A model generated the notes under the pieces. The model had not been told where the DNA came from. It saw nothing but the letters and a program-made list of their open reading frames with translations, and did no database searches. Shown here piece by piece: positions 1 to 10,700 of a DNA stretch of 64,000 nucleotides (within the stretch, counting starts at the first letter, position 1; the number at the start of each line of letters is the position of its first letter). The stretch spans positions 1-64,000 of the forward strand of contig WIXG01000352.1 of assembly GCA_009869945.1 (NCBI GenBank). The letters are read 5' to 3'. Both the position numbers and the translations under genes were made by a program. This DNA comes from Mesaphorura yosii. Lineage: Eukaryota > Arthropoda > Collembola > Poduromorpha > Tullbergiidae.

Positions 1-1405
1 CGTTTTCCGGGCACACCTGGTACAATTTCCTCACTCCATGCGCGTGCTCGTTGATCCGAGCAGCAGACAGACACACCAGGAAAGTTCGAACCACCAAGTG
101 GAGGAAGGACCAAACGAAATAGAGCGAACTCACAAAGTTCGTGCGGCTCATTGACGTCAGGCCGAGTTTAATCTGTGGAGGACCGACGACAGGATTTTAG
201 ACTTTTCACATCTCTGCTCTGATTGAAAAAAGCGTTCTTTCCCATTGTGTACCTGTAAACAAATGAAGAAGATATTTGTCGCGAAGCAGGTAAATATCAA
301 AGGCGACAGAAAGTGAGCAAATTCCGCCACAATTCGGCAAAGGATGGAGTGATCAATCGTTAGCTGCGTCCACTCCCACGCCGAGCACGCCTCCGACGCT
401 GTCACTCCTTCGCCGCCTTCACCATACTCGCCCAATTTTCTGCCTGCCAACTTGGATTTGGGCCCTGATTTCAGGAGCTGATGCTCTGCAACCTCACGCA
501 GAACCTTAAATTTGAAGTACAGCGCCCTCGACAAGATGATCACGAGTGTGTCAGCGTAATTCCATGCACAAACACCAAGTTTGTTGCAGATGCAGACAAA
601 ATATCCCAAGCAGATCGCAGTGGTTGTGGCGCCGCCAGGCGTGTCGTACACCCAAAGGACCCATTCTGGATGCGAATTCCGATAGTAAGCATCCATTTTG
701 GGGTTGGCGAGGACAGTCAGGCCGTCGTCGTTCGGGATCGAAATCACTGGTGGAAAATACATCTCATTTTTAAAGTATTTTACGATTGTTAACTGCATTT
801 TGTCAGTTACCTTCTGATTGCAGGCAAAACAGAAGGGCATTTTCAAGGATCGCCGATGTAAAAATCAGCCCAGCCGTCCAATTCGTGTCGCGAGTCAAAT
901 TCACGTCGGCTTTGTGCAGGGGATGCGATGCGAAGTGAAGCGGCTTCATTTTCTTCCAGCTTTTGAGCAGATCAACAAACTGCTGGTGCTTCGATCCGAT
1001 GAAAATGCACGTGAACGAGCCCATCATGTAAAAGAGCGCCATGGAGCAAGAGCGCGCGAGCTCCGTCGCGGTCTCCTTTTTGGACCGAAACATGTTGACG
1101 ACCCCGACGCAGAAGTTAAAGGCGAGCATGAGCGAAACGAGTTTGCTGGAGAAGAACGCTACACCAAAATGCTTCACTTTCAGGTGTTCGGTCCGCGGAT
1201 TCCAAGAGAAAAGACCGTCGATGGGCAGGATGCCCAACAGTCGCCCAAATCGAAGGAAGACCCTGAGCGAAGTGGACAAATCCTCGTGATTTCGATCGCT
1301 TTCGCTGTCCCGACCAATTTTGTCGTCCCTGATTTTGTGATCGTCTTGAGGGAACCAGAAACCTTGTTGTACTTGTCCATTCGGCTTCACTTTTATGAAG
1401 TTCAT
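1..1405 (-). CDS. Sugar-type gustatory receptor, copy 1 (3' end beyond window)
   Basis: Seven-pass chemoreceptor of the insect gustatory receptor superfamily, probably a ligand-gated cation channel in taste-neuron membranes. Exons as read: 1405-811, 746-253 and 172 to beyond position 1, with good splice sites (donor GTAACT at 810, acceptor CAG at 747). The start is the ATG at 1405. Residues about 45-75 carry FLRFGRLLGILPIDGLFSW, the N-terminal block typical of the sugar-receptor clade (Gr5a/Gr64 family). A later block, AWNYADTLVIILSRAL, matches the conserved central region of that clade. The last exon, with the C-terminal TM7 signature, is outside the window. It is a close paralogue of the gene at 2187-4052 on the same strand, with matching intron positions except that one intron of the neighbour is absent here. 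The family call is firm; the ligand is unknown. Confidence 0.85.
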
Positions 1406-2186
1406 TTCCAGCTGATTGTGATTTCTTGCGAATAAAAATTTATTTAATTCTTTGCAGAATGATCGCCGATCCGATGCTTCGATATCTTTCGTGGATTTGG
1501 TTTGAAGGGCAAATAAATTCAGAATCTGAGCAAGTCAGTTCGATTGGGCAGCGCAGTGCTGGACAAGCACAATGAGATCCGTGCTTGTTGACCATCACAC
1601 AATGGATAATTGGATAATTGGACTTGGACTTGTCGAAGAATTCCATGAGGCGCAGGCCTGGCGGAGGCCGGGCTCATTCATGAATGATGAATGTAACAAT
1701 AAGCATCAAGTATGGAAGGACCAATAAAGTAAACAACTTAATTCATACTCTACCCACACTCGTGCTATGTTTGCATTTGCACCCAATTAGAGCCTGCAGC
1801 ATCGAAAAACGCCAACGACACAGTCGGTGTTTAAGGTTTCCAGGCACTTGACGAGAAAATTACGGACACAGCACAGCGAGTGGGTTTTGGCACGGCAAGT
1901 GCCAGCACGATTGAGTTGAAGTTTATTTATAAATTCATTGCATAATTGTATTGGATTGTACCACTTTGTACACTTTACCATTTGTCAAGGGTGGTCCACT
2001 CCGAAATTATTGGCATCCCATCGAATCCAAATCTTCAACCTGGAGTTCAGTAGGCCATGTCTTGAAAGTATATAAATGTTTCTGGTGGCGATGGCATGCA
2101 TGCAAACGCGAACTGGAATAAATGCATGCATTTATCAATGAATCAAACTGTTTTAATAAAATTCTTTGGTTAATTACACTTATTAA
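1406..2186. other. Spacer between the two gustatory receptor genes
   Basis: About 780 bp of AT-rich sequence upstream of receptor copy 1 and downstream of copy 2. Short minus-strand frames at 1440-1646 and 1787-1981 have no recognisable domain and no receptor-like sequence. It should hold the promoter of copy 1 and the 3' UTR of copy 2. An ATTAAA-type polyadenylation hexamer can be read on the minus strand near 2156. Confidence 0.5.
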
Positions 2187-4052
2187 TTACTGAATAGTTT
2201 GTAACAACACAATTTCCAGCGTGAACACAACGCCAACGACCGTCAAAATAAATGGTTTCGTAATTACAAAGCATCCGAGCCCGCTGAGGCCAATCCGACT
2301 GGAACTCAGATAGTGATCTGCCCTTTGCACCTGATTTGATTAGTGATTATCATATTTAAATAAATAGTTATTCGTTTGCAAGAACTAGCACGTAATAATT
2401 ATTTTGACTATGACTGTGCCTGTGACTGCTTACCTCCAGCGTGTAGGCGTTCGTCGGGCAGACCTGATAAAGCTTCCGGACTCCGTGCGCGTAGTCGTTT
2501 ATCCTCGACGCAGACAGACTCACGAGGTAAACCCTCGCCAGGAGGTGTAGAAGCGACCAGACGTAATACAATGAAGAGATGAAGTTTGTGTTCAAGGTCG
2601 AGGACAGACCCAATTTAATCTGTGTGGTAAGAAGGTTGAAAACAAATGGAAGTTTTTGCCAATAGTCTAGGAGACGGGTAAACAGCACCTGAAGACAGAT
2701 GAAGAACGTATTTGTTGCGAAACAAGTAAACACCAACGGCGACAGAAACTCCTCAAACTCTCCCAACAGCTGACAAAGCGTTGAGTGATCGATCGTTAAT
2801 TGCTTCCACTGTGGAATTGTGCTATCTGCAATTCAGCAGCCGTGCAAGATCCATTAATTGTGAATGAAGTCATGTTCGAATCAGGAATCAGTAATTAGCA
2901 GTTAATCTAATCTATAATCTTGATCTTACAGATAATTGAAGTCGAAACATCGCCACCGGAGGACGATGATTGCAGCAGCTGGCTCTCCGCCACTTTGTTC
3001 AGGATATCAAACTTGTAGTACAGCGCCCTGGAGAAGATTATGATGGCCGTGTCAGCGTAATTCCAGGCGTAGAGAGCCAATTTATTTGAGAAGAACACGA
3101 GATAACCAAGATAAACTGCTGGAGCGGTGTTGGTTTGATTATGCGCGACTCGCGTCCACTCAACATGTGATTTGTGGTAGTAAACGTCCATCAGCGGGGC
3201 CGGGGTCCGTTTTTCGTATGGGAACGAGATTACTACGGAACAAAAGGAAATCAAGTGGGTGTGGGCTTTCAATGGTCAGCAGCTGAGCACCAACTTACTT
3301 TCAGCCTGGAGGCAGAAGAGGAGCATGTTTTCGAGGATCGCCGACGTGAAAATGACGCCAGCCACCAAATTTGTGTCCCGAAACAGGGCCGAGTCGGTCA
3401 CGTATACCGGGTGAGAAGAAAAATAGAGTCTTTTCATGTGCTTCCACATTTTGAGGAGTTGAATCAGGTCGGAGGCGTGCCGCCCAAAGTACGCGTACGT
3501 GAAGCTGCCCATGAAGTAGAAGAACGCCATCGCGCAGGAGAACGCCAGCTCGCTCGCAGTCTCTTTCTTGGACACGAACATGTTGAGCATCCCAATGCAG
3601 GCGTTTACGCTCAGGACGACGATGACCAGTTTGTTGGAGAGGGACGCGAGCCCGAATCGTGTAACCTTCAAATGCTCCGTCCGCGTATTTCGCGAGAAAA
3701 GGCCCTCCAGCGGTAGAATTCCGAGTAGCCTTCCAAATCGCAGGAAAATGCGGAGCGAAGTGCACAAATCTTCGTTGCTGCCGCCGTCTTCGTCGAACCG
3801 GGACAAATTCGAGTTGCCATTCGCGTGCCCGTCCACATTTTCGGCGTTGAGGGAGATTGCCCGTCCATTAAGAAAGCCTTTTGTCTTCGTATTGCCGTTG
3901 ATGTGATTTCCATTCATGTGAATATGCTGCGAAATCGAATGCGAGTGCGAATTCGGGTGGATGGACGAGTCAACTGGATAAAAGATAAACGAGAGTCGCC
4001 TTTTGAGAGGCTGCGGTGTACCGGGCACGTAAAAGTCGGAGTAAAGGCTCAT
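2187..4052 (-). CDS. Sugar-type gustatory receptor, copy 2 (complete)
   Basis: Complete paralogue of the receptor at 1-1405, predicted 507 residues. Exons: 4052-3299, 3232-2930, 2825-2689, 2619-2434, 2330-2187; the lengths sum to 1524 nt with an open frame. The first 90 residues form a polar, His/Asn-rich cytoplasmic tail, longer than in copy 1. FLRFGRLLGILPLEGLFSR marks the sugar-receptor clade. AWNYADTAIIIFSRALYYKF is the conserved central block. The final short exon encodes GCFVITKPFILTVVGVVFTL, the TM7 region where insect gustatory receptors keep their family signature. That exon is missed by simple frame searches because it is only 144 nt. The ligand is unknown; a sugar-type role is inferred from clade signatures only. 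Confidence 0.9.
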
Positions 4053-5155
4053 TTTGGGGCGTACGAGTCAAAAACTGTGACTGAAAACCGTAAACTTGAC
4101 CTTAACTGCCTGAGCCCTCAAGATTTCAAGGTGAAGAGCAGAAACTGGCTCACAGTACCAGTACAAAGGCCAAAGTACAATTGTACAAACGACTTTGACG
4201 CTTTACATAACGGGAAAGACGGAGGCGGAGCCTTAATTAATAATAAGCTAGGGTGAAAGTTGAAGAAAACATGTGCTGAAAGAAAATTGGAGCCGTCAAT
4301 CATTAATAATCGTCATTTGTCATTTATCCTGCCTGCTGCTTCTTAATTTGACAAGAGTTGAATGAAAACTGAGAAATTATTGTGCTTGGTGCTGAATGCC
4401 AGTTATAATTCTTATGAATACAATGCAGGCAGCAGGCAGGTGTTTACTTACGAAAGAGTTTGGTGAAATGACGCGTCGACGCTGACATCGGCCGCGTCAT
4501 CGACACGCTGTCGCTCCTTTCTTCAAACTGCATTGCGCCCGCACCGCACCAAAGCCAACAATAACAATGAAATTCTCACAATTACGACGATCTATGACGA
4601 ACTGACAGTGAACATAATACGTTACATGAACCTTCGATGTTCGACCTTCGCCGGTGAATTGTGAATACCTAACGGACGCCGCCTCTTTGACGACGCAAGT
4701 AATCCCTACGCGCCAAGCCCAGCCAAAGGCTCGCGTTGTCTCCACGCTCCTCCGGAAATCGATGACATGCTTTAAATTGAGGCCAATTCCTCAGAGCGCC
4801 CCGTGAAATTTCGAGCCAAGTGAATTTTAGAAGAATCGGGCGGCAGAAAAAGAAACGACACGAACACGGTCAAGAAAATATGAATAATTAACTAGTTAAA
4901 AGGCTGAGTTAACGCTACATGACTTTCTCGCGTCTGACTTTTGAACACTTTATTCAGCGTTAGCTTTAGCTTGTATCACATTATTTAAATATTGAAGGAA
5001 AGTAAAGCAATATTCTATTCTAAGTCAAAGCCAGGACTGGACTGGACTGAAATTTAATACAATAATGGCACTGGCTCGCTAATAAAATCACAAGACAAGC
5101 TTATTCGATTGGAATTGACTTGAAAATACAAATATTCTAGTGCGCTGGGCTCTGG
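4053..5155. other. Intergenic, receptor promoter side and PIG-T 3' UTR
   Basis: About 1.1 kb between the start of receptor copy 2 and the stop of PIG-T. I see no coding exon. A minus-strand AATAAA (TTTATT at 4949-4954 on the plus strand) about 200 nt past the PIG-T stop is a good candidate for its polyadenylation signal. The rest presumably contains the receptor promoter. Confidence 0.5.
4949..4954 (-). terminator. Polyadenylation signal of PIG-T
   Basis: AATAAA on the minus strand about 200 nt past the PIG-T stop. Confidence 0.5.
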
Positions 5156-7282
5156 TCATGTTTTCTCTGGCGAAGAATTCCCCGGATGGTTCGGCGCGGC
5201 GTCGTCTTCGTTTGTAGCTTCCGCTTCGGGCTCCTTAACTTCACTCTCAGTCTGCGTCTGCTCTTCTTCCTTAATGGAAAACACTTGGCGCCGAAGTAAT
5301 TTGTTGGCCATTCTCTTCAGCTTGTCTTTCGTTGACACGACAGGGACCAGACACAGTCGTCTCGTCGTGATGTTATGAATCGGCCCGAATGCCAGCGCCA
5401 CAACTGTGCACGTGAGGCAAATGACGTTGTACGGCATGGAGAAGTCGGGCGTGGACAAGTCGACGAGGAGCTTTCTTGTGAAGTAGTAATGAATTCTTTG
5501 CGTTTGCGTGGGCTGGTCAGTGCTGTTGCTGTTTGCGTTTTCAGTCTTGGCGGTGATCTTGGAAGGGTATTTGAGCTCGAAATGGGAGCTTTCCAGGTAG
5601 AATCCATGATTAGCATCGGGAGGATACTCATCCCACTTCAGATAGCCCTTTTCCACGGTGAACGTGAGTGTCGCCGTTGATTTCGCCGGGATTGTCAAGT
5701 CCATTTCCAGCTTGTGGAGTGTCTCACGATTTCTTCCGGGAGTGTAGTGGAAAAGTTTTCCTATGACGTAAGCAAAAAATAAATATTTAAGCGTTGTCTG
5801 AAATATGAAGTCTAAGGGCAGGGCAGTCGTGGACGCCCGGATTCGATATTTACCTGGCTGAATAGCGTGTTCCCCTTGCGTGCCCTTGTCGACAACTATT
5901 TTCATAGTGTGAAAGTAAGGTCGAACGTACCACGGCAAAACTTCGACGTACAACACATTCAGAGGCTGATCCACATGATTCACCATTTCGACAATCATTT
6001 CGCCGTATTCTTGACCAAATCCTGTCAATTAATTATTGATTTGTTTCAATGTCAGCATCTCTTAAAGCTCCCGTCCCGACTTGATTCGTATTATCGCATT
6101 AACTCACCACCCAAGAATTTGCTTGGCGTAAAAACCAAGTTTGAATTTGCCAGTGCTCCTTCAGGTATTTCACCCAAAGTCAACGAGTTAATCTTGCTCG
6201 CGTCAATCTCAGTCCATTTCTCATCCTTCCAAATCTCTAGCGTAGTTTTTGATGCAGGGTGACACGGAAATAGGCCCAGTGAACTAATAATTTTTCTTGC
6301 GACATTTTCATTCTTCGCGTATCCAGAAGGCAAATCGTAAACCAACGACAGAGACTGGACCAGCTTCAGTTCGCCTTCCCGACCTGTGTGAAGAACGTGA
6401 ACTCCAGAAGAATGGTATAATGTGCTGAATATTTTCTTAGATCTCAGTAGGGAAGCTAATCCTCTCTGAAACAATTTGGTAATGAATGAAGGAAGAAACC
6501 CGGATAAAACTTCAGCCATTCCTAACGTTGTTGTTCTACTTACAGAAAGTCCACACGGCAGCAACTTCGCCCAAGGAGTAAAGTTTTCCGTGCACGTATG
6601 TTCTTTGGGCAGGGAACCGACGCGGACGAATACTTTCTTATCGGTGCTCGAGCCTTTCGGAATTTGTCCATGAGGCCGGTATGCGTAGAAAGGTGTGATG
6701 GATGTCCTGGAGTCCAAGAAATTCAATGAGGCACAGCTCAGCCCGCTTAGTCGATTGGTTAAGCCACTCCAATTCGCGTCCGCGGCTCTGGAACAACAAA
6801 CGCGTATCTAATTAATCAACTTCACCATTAAATCTGTCCTTAATTAAATTGCTAGCTTACGACTCATTAACAGACGAGAACCACGCCGACACGAAGGCTC
6901 CTCCCGGCGAAATGCTCGACGGCAACTTCAATTCCGGTTCGCCCCACTCTTCGATCCTCCAGTAGCCCTGCGTCAGACTTAGGTGCAGCTCATGGACATG
7001 ATGCGTATCGATTATCTCCGCCAATGTACGGGGAAACAGTCGAGTATAGTTTGAGAGCTTCGATATTGTAGTTGTGAACTCAAAATGTGCGAAGAACTGT
7101 CCATTAGGCAATGATCTTAATTTCAGGGATTCCTCGTAGAGCTCCGAAGACTGAGGCGGTGAGGCTGCAAGGGTTGCCGATGGAGACGCGGCGGGCACTG
7201 CTCCTGAGGCAGAATACTGATTACTGGCAATTAATATCACTGCCAAAAGGAGATGCAACACAATCGACGGCCAGAAATCCAT
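5156..7282 (-). CDS. PIGT: GPI transamidase component PIG-T
   Basis: Subunit of the endoplasmic reticulum GPI transamidase complex, which cleaves the C-terminal signal of precursor proteins and attaches a GPI anchor; PIG-T stabilises the complex. Exons: 7282-6861, 6787-6544, 6465-6108, 6021-5854, 5760-5156. The sum is 1797 nt, giving 598 residues against roughly 580 in human. I chose the ATG at 7282 over one 13 codons upstream because it begins directly with a signal peptide (MDFWPSIVLHLLLAVILIAS). The lumenal domain follows, with conserved stretches such as YWRIEEWGEPELKLPS, FTPWAKLLPC and EVLPWYVRPYFHTM. A C-terminal transmembrane segment lies near residues 495-515, followed by an acidic cytoplasmic tail. 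The 92-nt fourth intron has no in-frame stop, so a retained form would stay open or nearly so. Confidence 0.95.
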
Positions 7283-7722
7283 GGCAGAGAGATTTAGGAT
7301 TTCTTTTGACACCAATGTCAAATCACCACAAACACAAACTCATGATAAGCCAGTAATCAGTATTTCGAAGTGTGCATTAATGAACGGTAGTTTAAGTTAA
7401 CTTACATTAATAAACTAGCGACAAGACAAGACCACCGGTCTGCTACAATGAATGTGTGAGCTTCGAGCTGATGTGAGTCAGAAAATCAAACGCCGTTGCT
7501 TTTGCCACGCTTTCCTTACTTTTGCAACACGACGTTTTTCTCAGGTAATTAATGCCGGCTTCGCTCTTCGTAGATAGCACCGTATCTTAATCGTGGTCCG
7601 TGGATGATAATAATTTTTGTTGCACTAGTGAATAGTGTTTAATTGCTGAATATGCTAAGACGCACTGTAAATAAAGTCGTAAAACACCCAGCTTCATTTA
7701 TTACATAAGAACAAGATCACAA
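7283..7722. other. PIG-T promoter and ADAMTS 3' UTR
   Basis: 440 bp with no coding signal, between PIG-T and the ADAMTS gene on the same strand. TTTATT at 7697-7702, which is AATAAA on the minus strand, lies about 20 nt beyond the ADAMTS stop and is the likely polyadenylation signal. PIG-T transcription should start in the remainder. Confidence 0.5.
7697..7702 (-). terminator. Polyadenylation signal of the ADAMTS gene
   Basis: AATAAA on the minus strand about 20 nt past the stop, giving a very short 3' UTR. Confidence 0.5.
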
Positions 7723-10700
7723 TCACACGGAGTAATCAGAATCGTGACTGTTTATTGACAATCGAATCGCCTCCAGCCAATTCCATAAATACGTTGCAGG
7801 GAGTGTTGAATTGTTAGCAGCAGACCCTGTGCACTTGGGCAGGACACCCGTGCAAGGGACGTAGCTGGAGTAGCCCGGACGGTTCCCGCTCGGGCACAGG
7901 GAATCATTGACTATCGTGTCTCCAGACACGCACTGGACGATCACTTCTTGAATGCCTGCAACGCAAACGCAATTAAGTGCTCGAGCTGGGCTAGACAGAT
8001 TTCGTGTTCGTGCTTACCCGATCCACAAGTGACTGAACAGTCCGACGTAATCTTCCTCCATTCGTAGAAACTTCCTTCCAGCGGCTGCAGCTGATCTGAC
8101 TGCGGTTCCAGGCTCGGAGGACCTTCGCCCTGGCGCCCGTCCGTATTTGGCAACATTTCTACTGGTCGATTAAAGTCCACATTGGACACGGTCGCATTTC
8201 TCGCACTTCCGGATACACGAGCGCCAGGCAGATTTTTATGGCGCACGTGGGAAAATTGGGCGACCAGCTCTCGAAGGCTGTTCTGGTCCAGCCAAGACTG
8301 ATCGCGATCACGCCAAGGGACAGTAGCAGTGCGGGCTTCTCTTCGTCGAGCAGCGGACGAGGAGGAGTGTCCGTGTCGCAGGTGCTCGTGACTGTGCCCA
8401 CTTTGGGACGGAGCGTGTCTTCTTTGCCGGAAGTGGCGTCCGGACTCTGACTGAAGATTTATCGGTGACTTAGCCACGGCGACGGCCGCGACTGCGGCTG
8501 AGTTCATGCGGTAATTTGGCGTGTCGTCTTGCCCAAATTCCTGAGCGAGTCAAAAGTACATTCGCAATCAGCGACCAGCTTCCTGAATACCAAAGCTCGG
8601 CACTTACAATACATTTCCCACTCAAGCAGAACGCCTTCTTGTCAGGATCTCCGCGACTGCAGTCGGTTCCGGAAGGAAACCAGCCTTCTTCACCATTCAC
8701 CATATAAAAGCGGTACGGAAGGTCAGCGTCTTGGCAGCCAATGCGGCAAGGGCGGTCCACGTCCTCTGCAAGATAGAAAACAGGTTCCGTGAGGATAAGC
8801 TTCAGGGTTAAAAAGTAAAAGCCTGCAAATGTGAGAACGGGTTTGGCACCTTTTGTCGGCGAAAGCTGCATTCCAAGGCCGGACAGCCCGGAAATCTTGC
8901 GCGAGTATTTGCCGCAAATTTTCGTTGCGTACTCGAACGGAGTTTGGATCCTCGTGCAGCCATTTGCGACGATCTGCAATATTTTGTATTGTTATTTCGA
9001 GATCACAAGATTCGAAAAAAAGAACTCGTTACACGATGCTATTTGAATTATTTTTACCGTTGTTTTGCTCGGCTTGCAAAGTCGTACGGAGAGCGCGACT
9101 CCTTTACAGTGATTTTCTCCGATTTTGCAGTGTCGCTGGACCAATTCGAGCCCTTTGGCAGGTTCCAGGCAACTCAGCTTGCAGTCACTGTGCGTTTCCC
9201 AGCGGGTCCACCCAAATATTTCATTTTCGTGATTATCGCCGCCAAATCCAGGGCTGTCGTTCCCAAATCTGGGCCTGTCTGCTGCTGCGGCTCCATTTTC
9301 TCCATCGCGGCCGCCGGTACTCACGCTGCTGCTGGCGCTGATGCTGCTGCTGCTCACGCTCGTGTGGAACCATGTTTTTGGGATTGAGCCTCCAGAAACC
9401 CGTCCATGACGCGCGTCCGCGCCCGCACCGGTGCAGATTTCGTCGGCCAGCGCAAAATGCGTCGACAACTCACAGCCAAATTCCTGACACTTTCCAGCAA
9501 TGCAAAAAGAGTGAGCGTCGGGCTTCGACCTGAGCGAGCAGGTCGTCCCATCCGGAAAACTCCAGCCTCGGCTTCGAGAGCCGCTTCGCTGGTTCGTCTC
9601 ACACCAGACCGAGCACGCCCGCTCCGGATCGTTGGTGCTCGTCATGAACCCCCGCCCGCTGAGCTCCGTGTCGACGGTCGCGGCTCGGATGCAGACTTCG
9701 TTCGCGTACTGCGTGACGGTCGTCTTGGAGGACTCGAACGGGCAGATTTTGTCTGTCGAGCAAGTTTTGTAGCGTCGGTCCGACCCGAAACACTGAAGGC
9801 CACCGTTTTCTGGGCGTGGCGAGTCGCAGCGACGCGCGGCGAGTCGGATTCCGGTCGAACCGGCCGGGAGCCCGTCGTCAGTGTAGAGACAGGCTGAAGA
9901 GCAGTCTGTGAACGGGCTCCACTTGCCCCAACCGCCCTCGATGGGACGGGACGCCGAGTATGCTGCCGTCTCGCTCCTGTCCAGGTGGTTGTGGTGGTCA
10001 GAGTGCCCAAAGAAGGAGTCCTGGGCGGAATGGCCGTGACCGAGGCCGGAGGCCGCTCCGCCCACGCCGATGCCGCCACCAGTGTGCTCCGTTGAAGAAA
10101 GAAGGTTTCTCAGCTTCGGCACGCATTTTCCTCCTCGACACCACTGCAATAAAATTGCTTTTATCAAACTATGCTCTCTACTCTCTCAGATCAAGTCTTG
10201 AATTGTAATTTTAAGGTTTCCGGACCATTTCTTTGCCGCAGAACGTTCCTTCCAGCGCCGGATGTGACGTCCAAGTGTAATGCTCCTTCCGGCAATGCAG
10301 GTCTCTGCACACGTCCTCGATCGGCTGCTGCTCGGCGTGGAAACTCCCTCGTCCGTATTTCAGAACACCTGCAATTGCGATTATTGCAATTACCGCCGCT
10401 TAGATTGATTGACAGTATTTCGCCAATGCGAAGCGTCTGACTCGGCTAATTTCTTACATTGCTTGTCCGAATTGAATCTTTCTCCCGGGAGCCGTCCGTC
10501 CGACTCGTGATCCAGCCTGCTCTCTGACTTGGCCTTGTCGAGCAGGCACTTTGACTGGCTCGTCTCCAGAAACATGTCCAGATACCGCTTGCTGCAGGGC
10601 GACCAGCTGATTTTTCCGGACCCAAGCGTCGGCGACATGATGTGGGCCGTCGGATCGCAGTCGTTGTCCGCCTGCACTCCGTCATGACGCATGCCAAGGC

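Noticed and set aside
803-1435. Plus-strand frames over the receptor genes
   Set aside because: Antisense shadows of the gustatory receptor exons.
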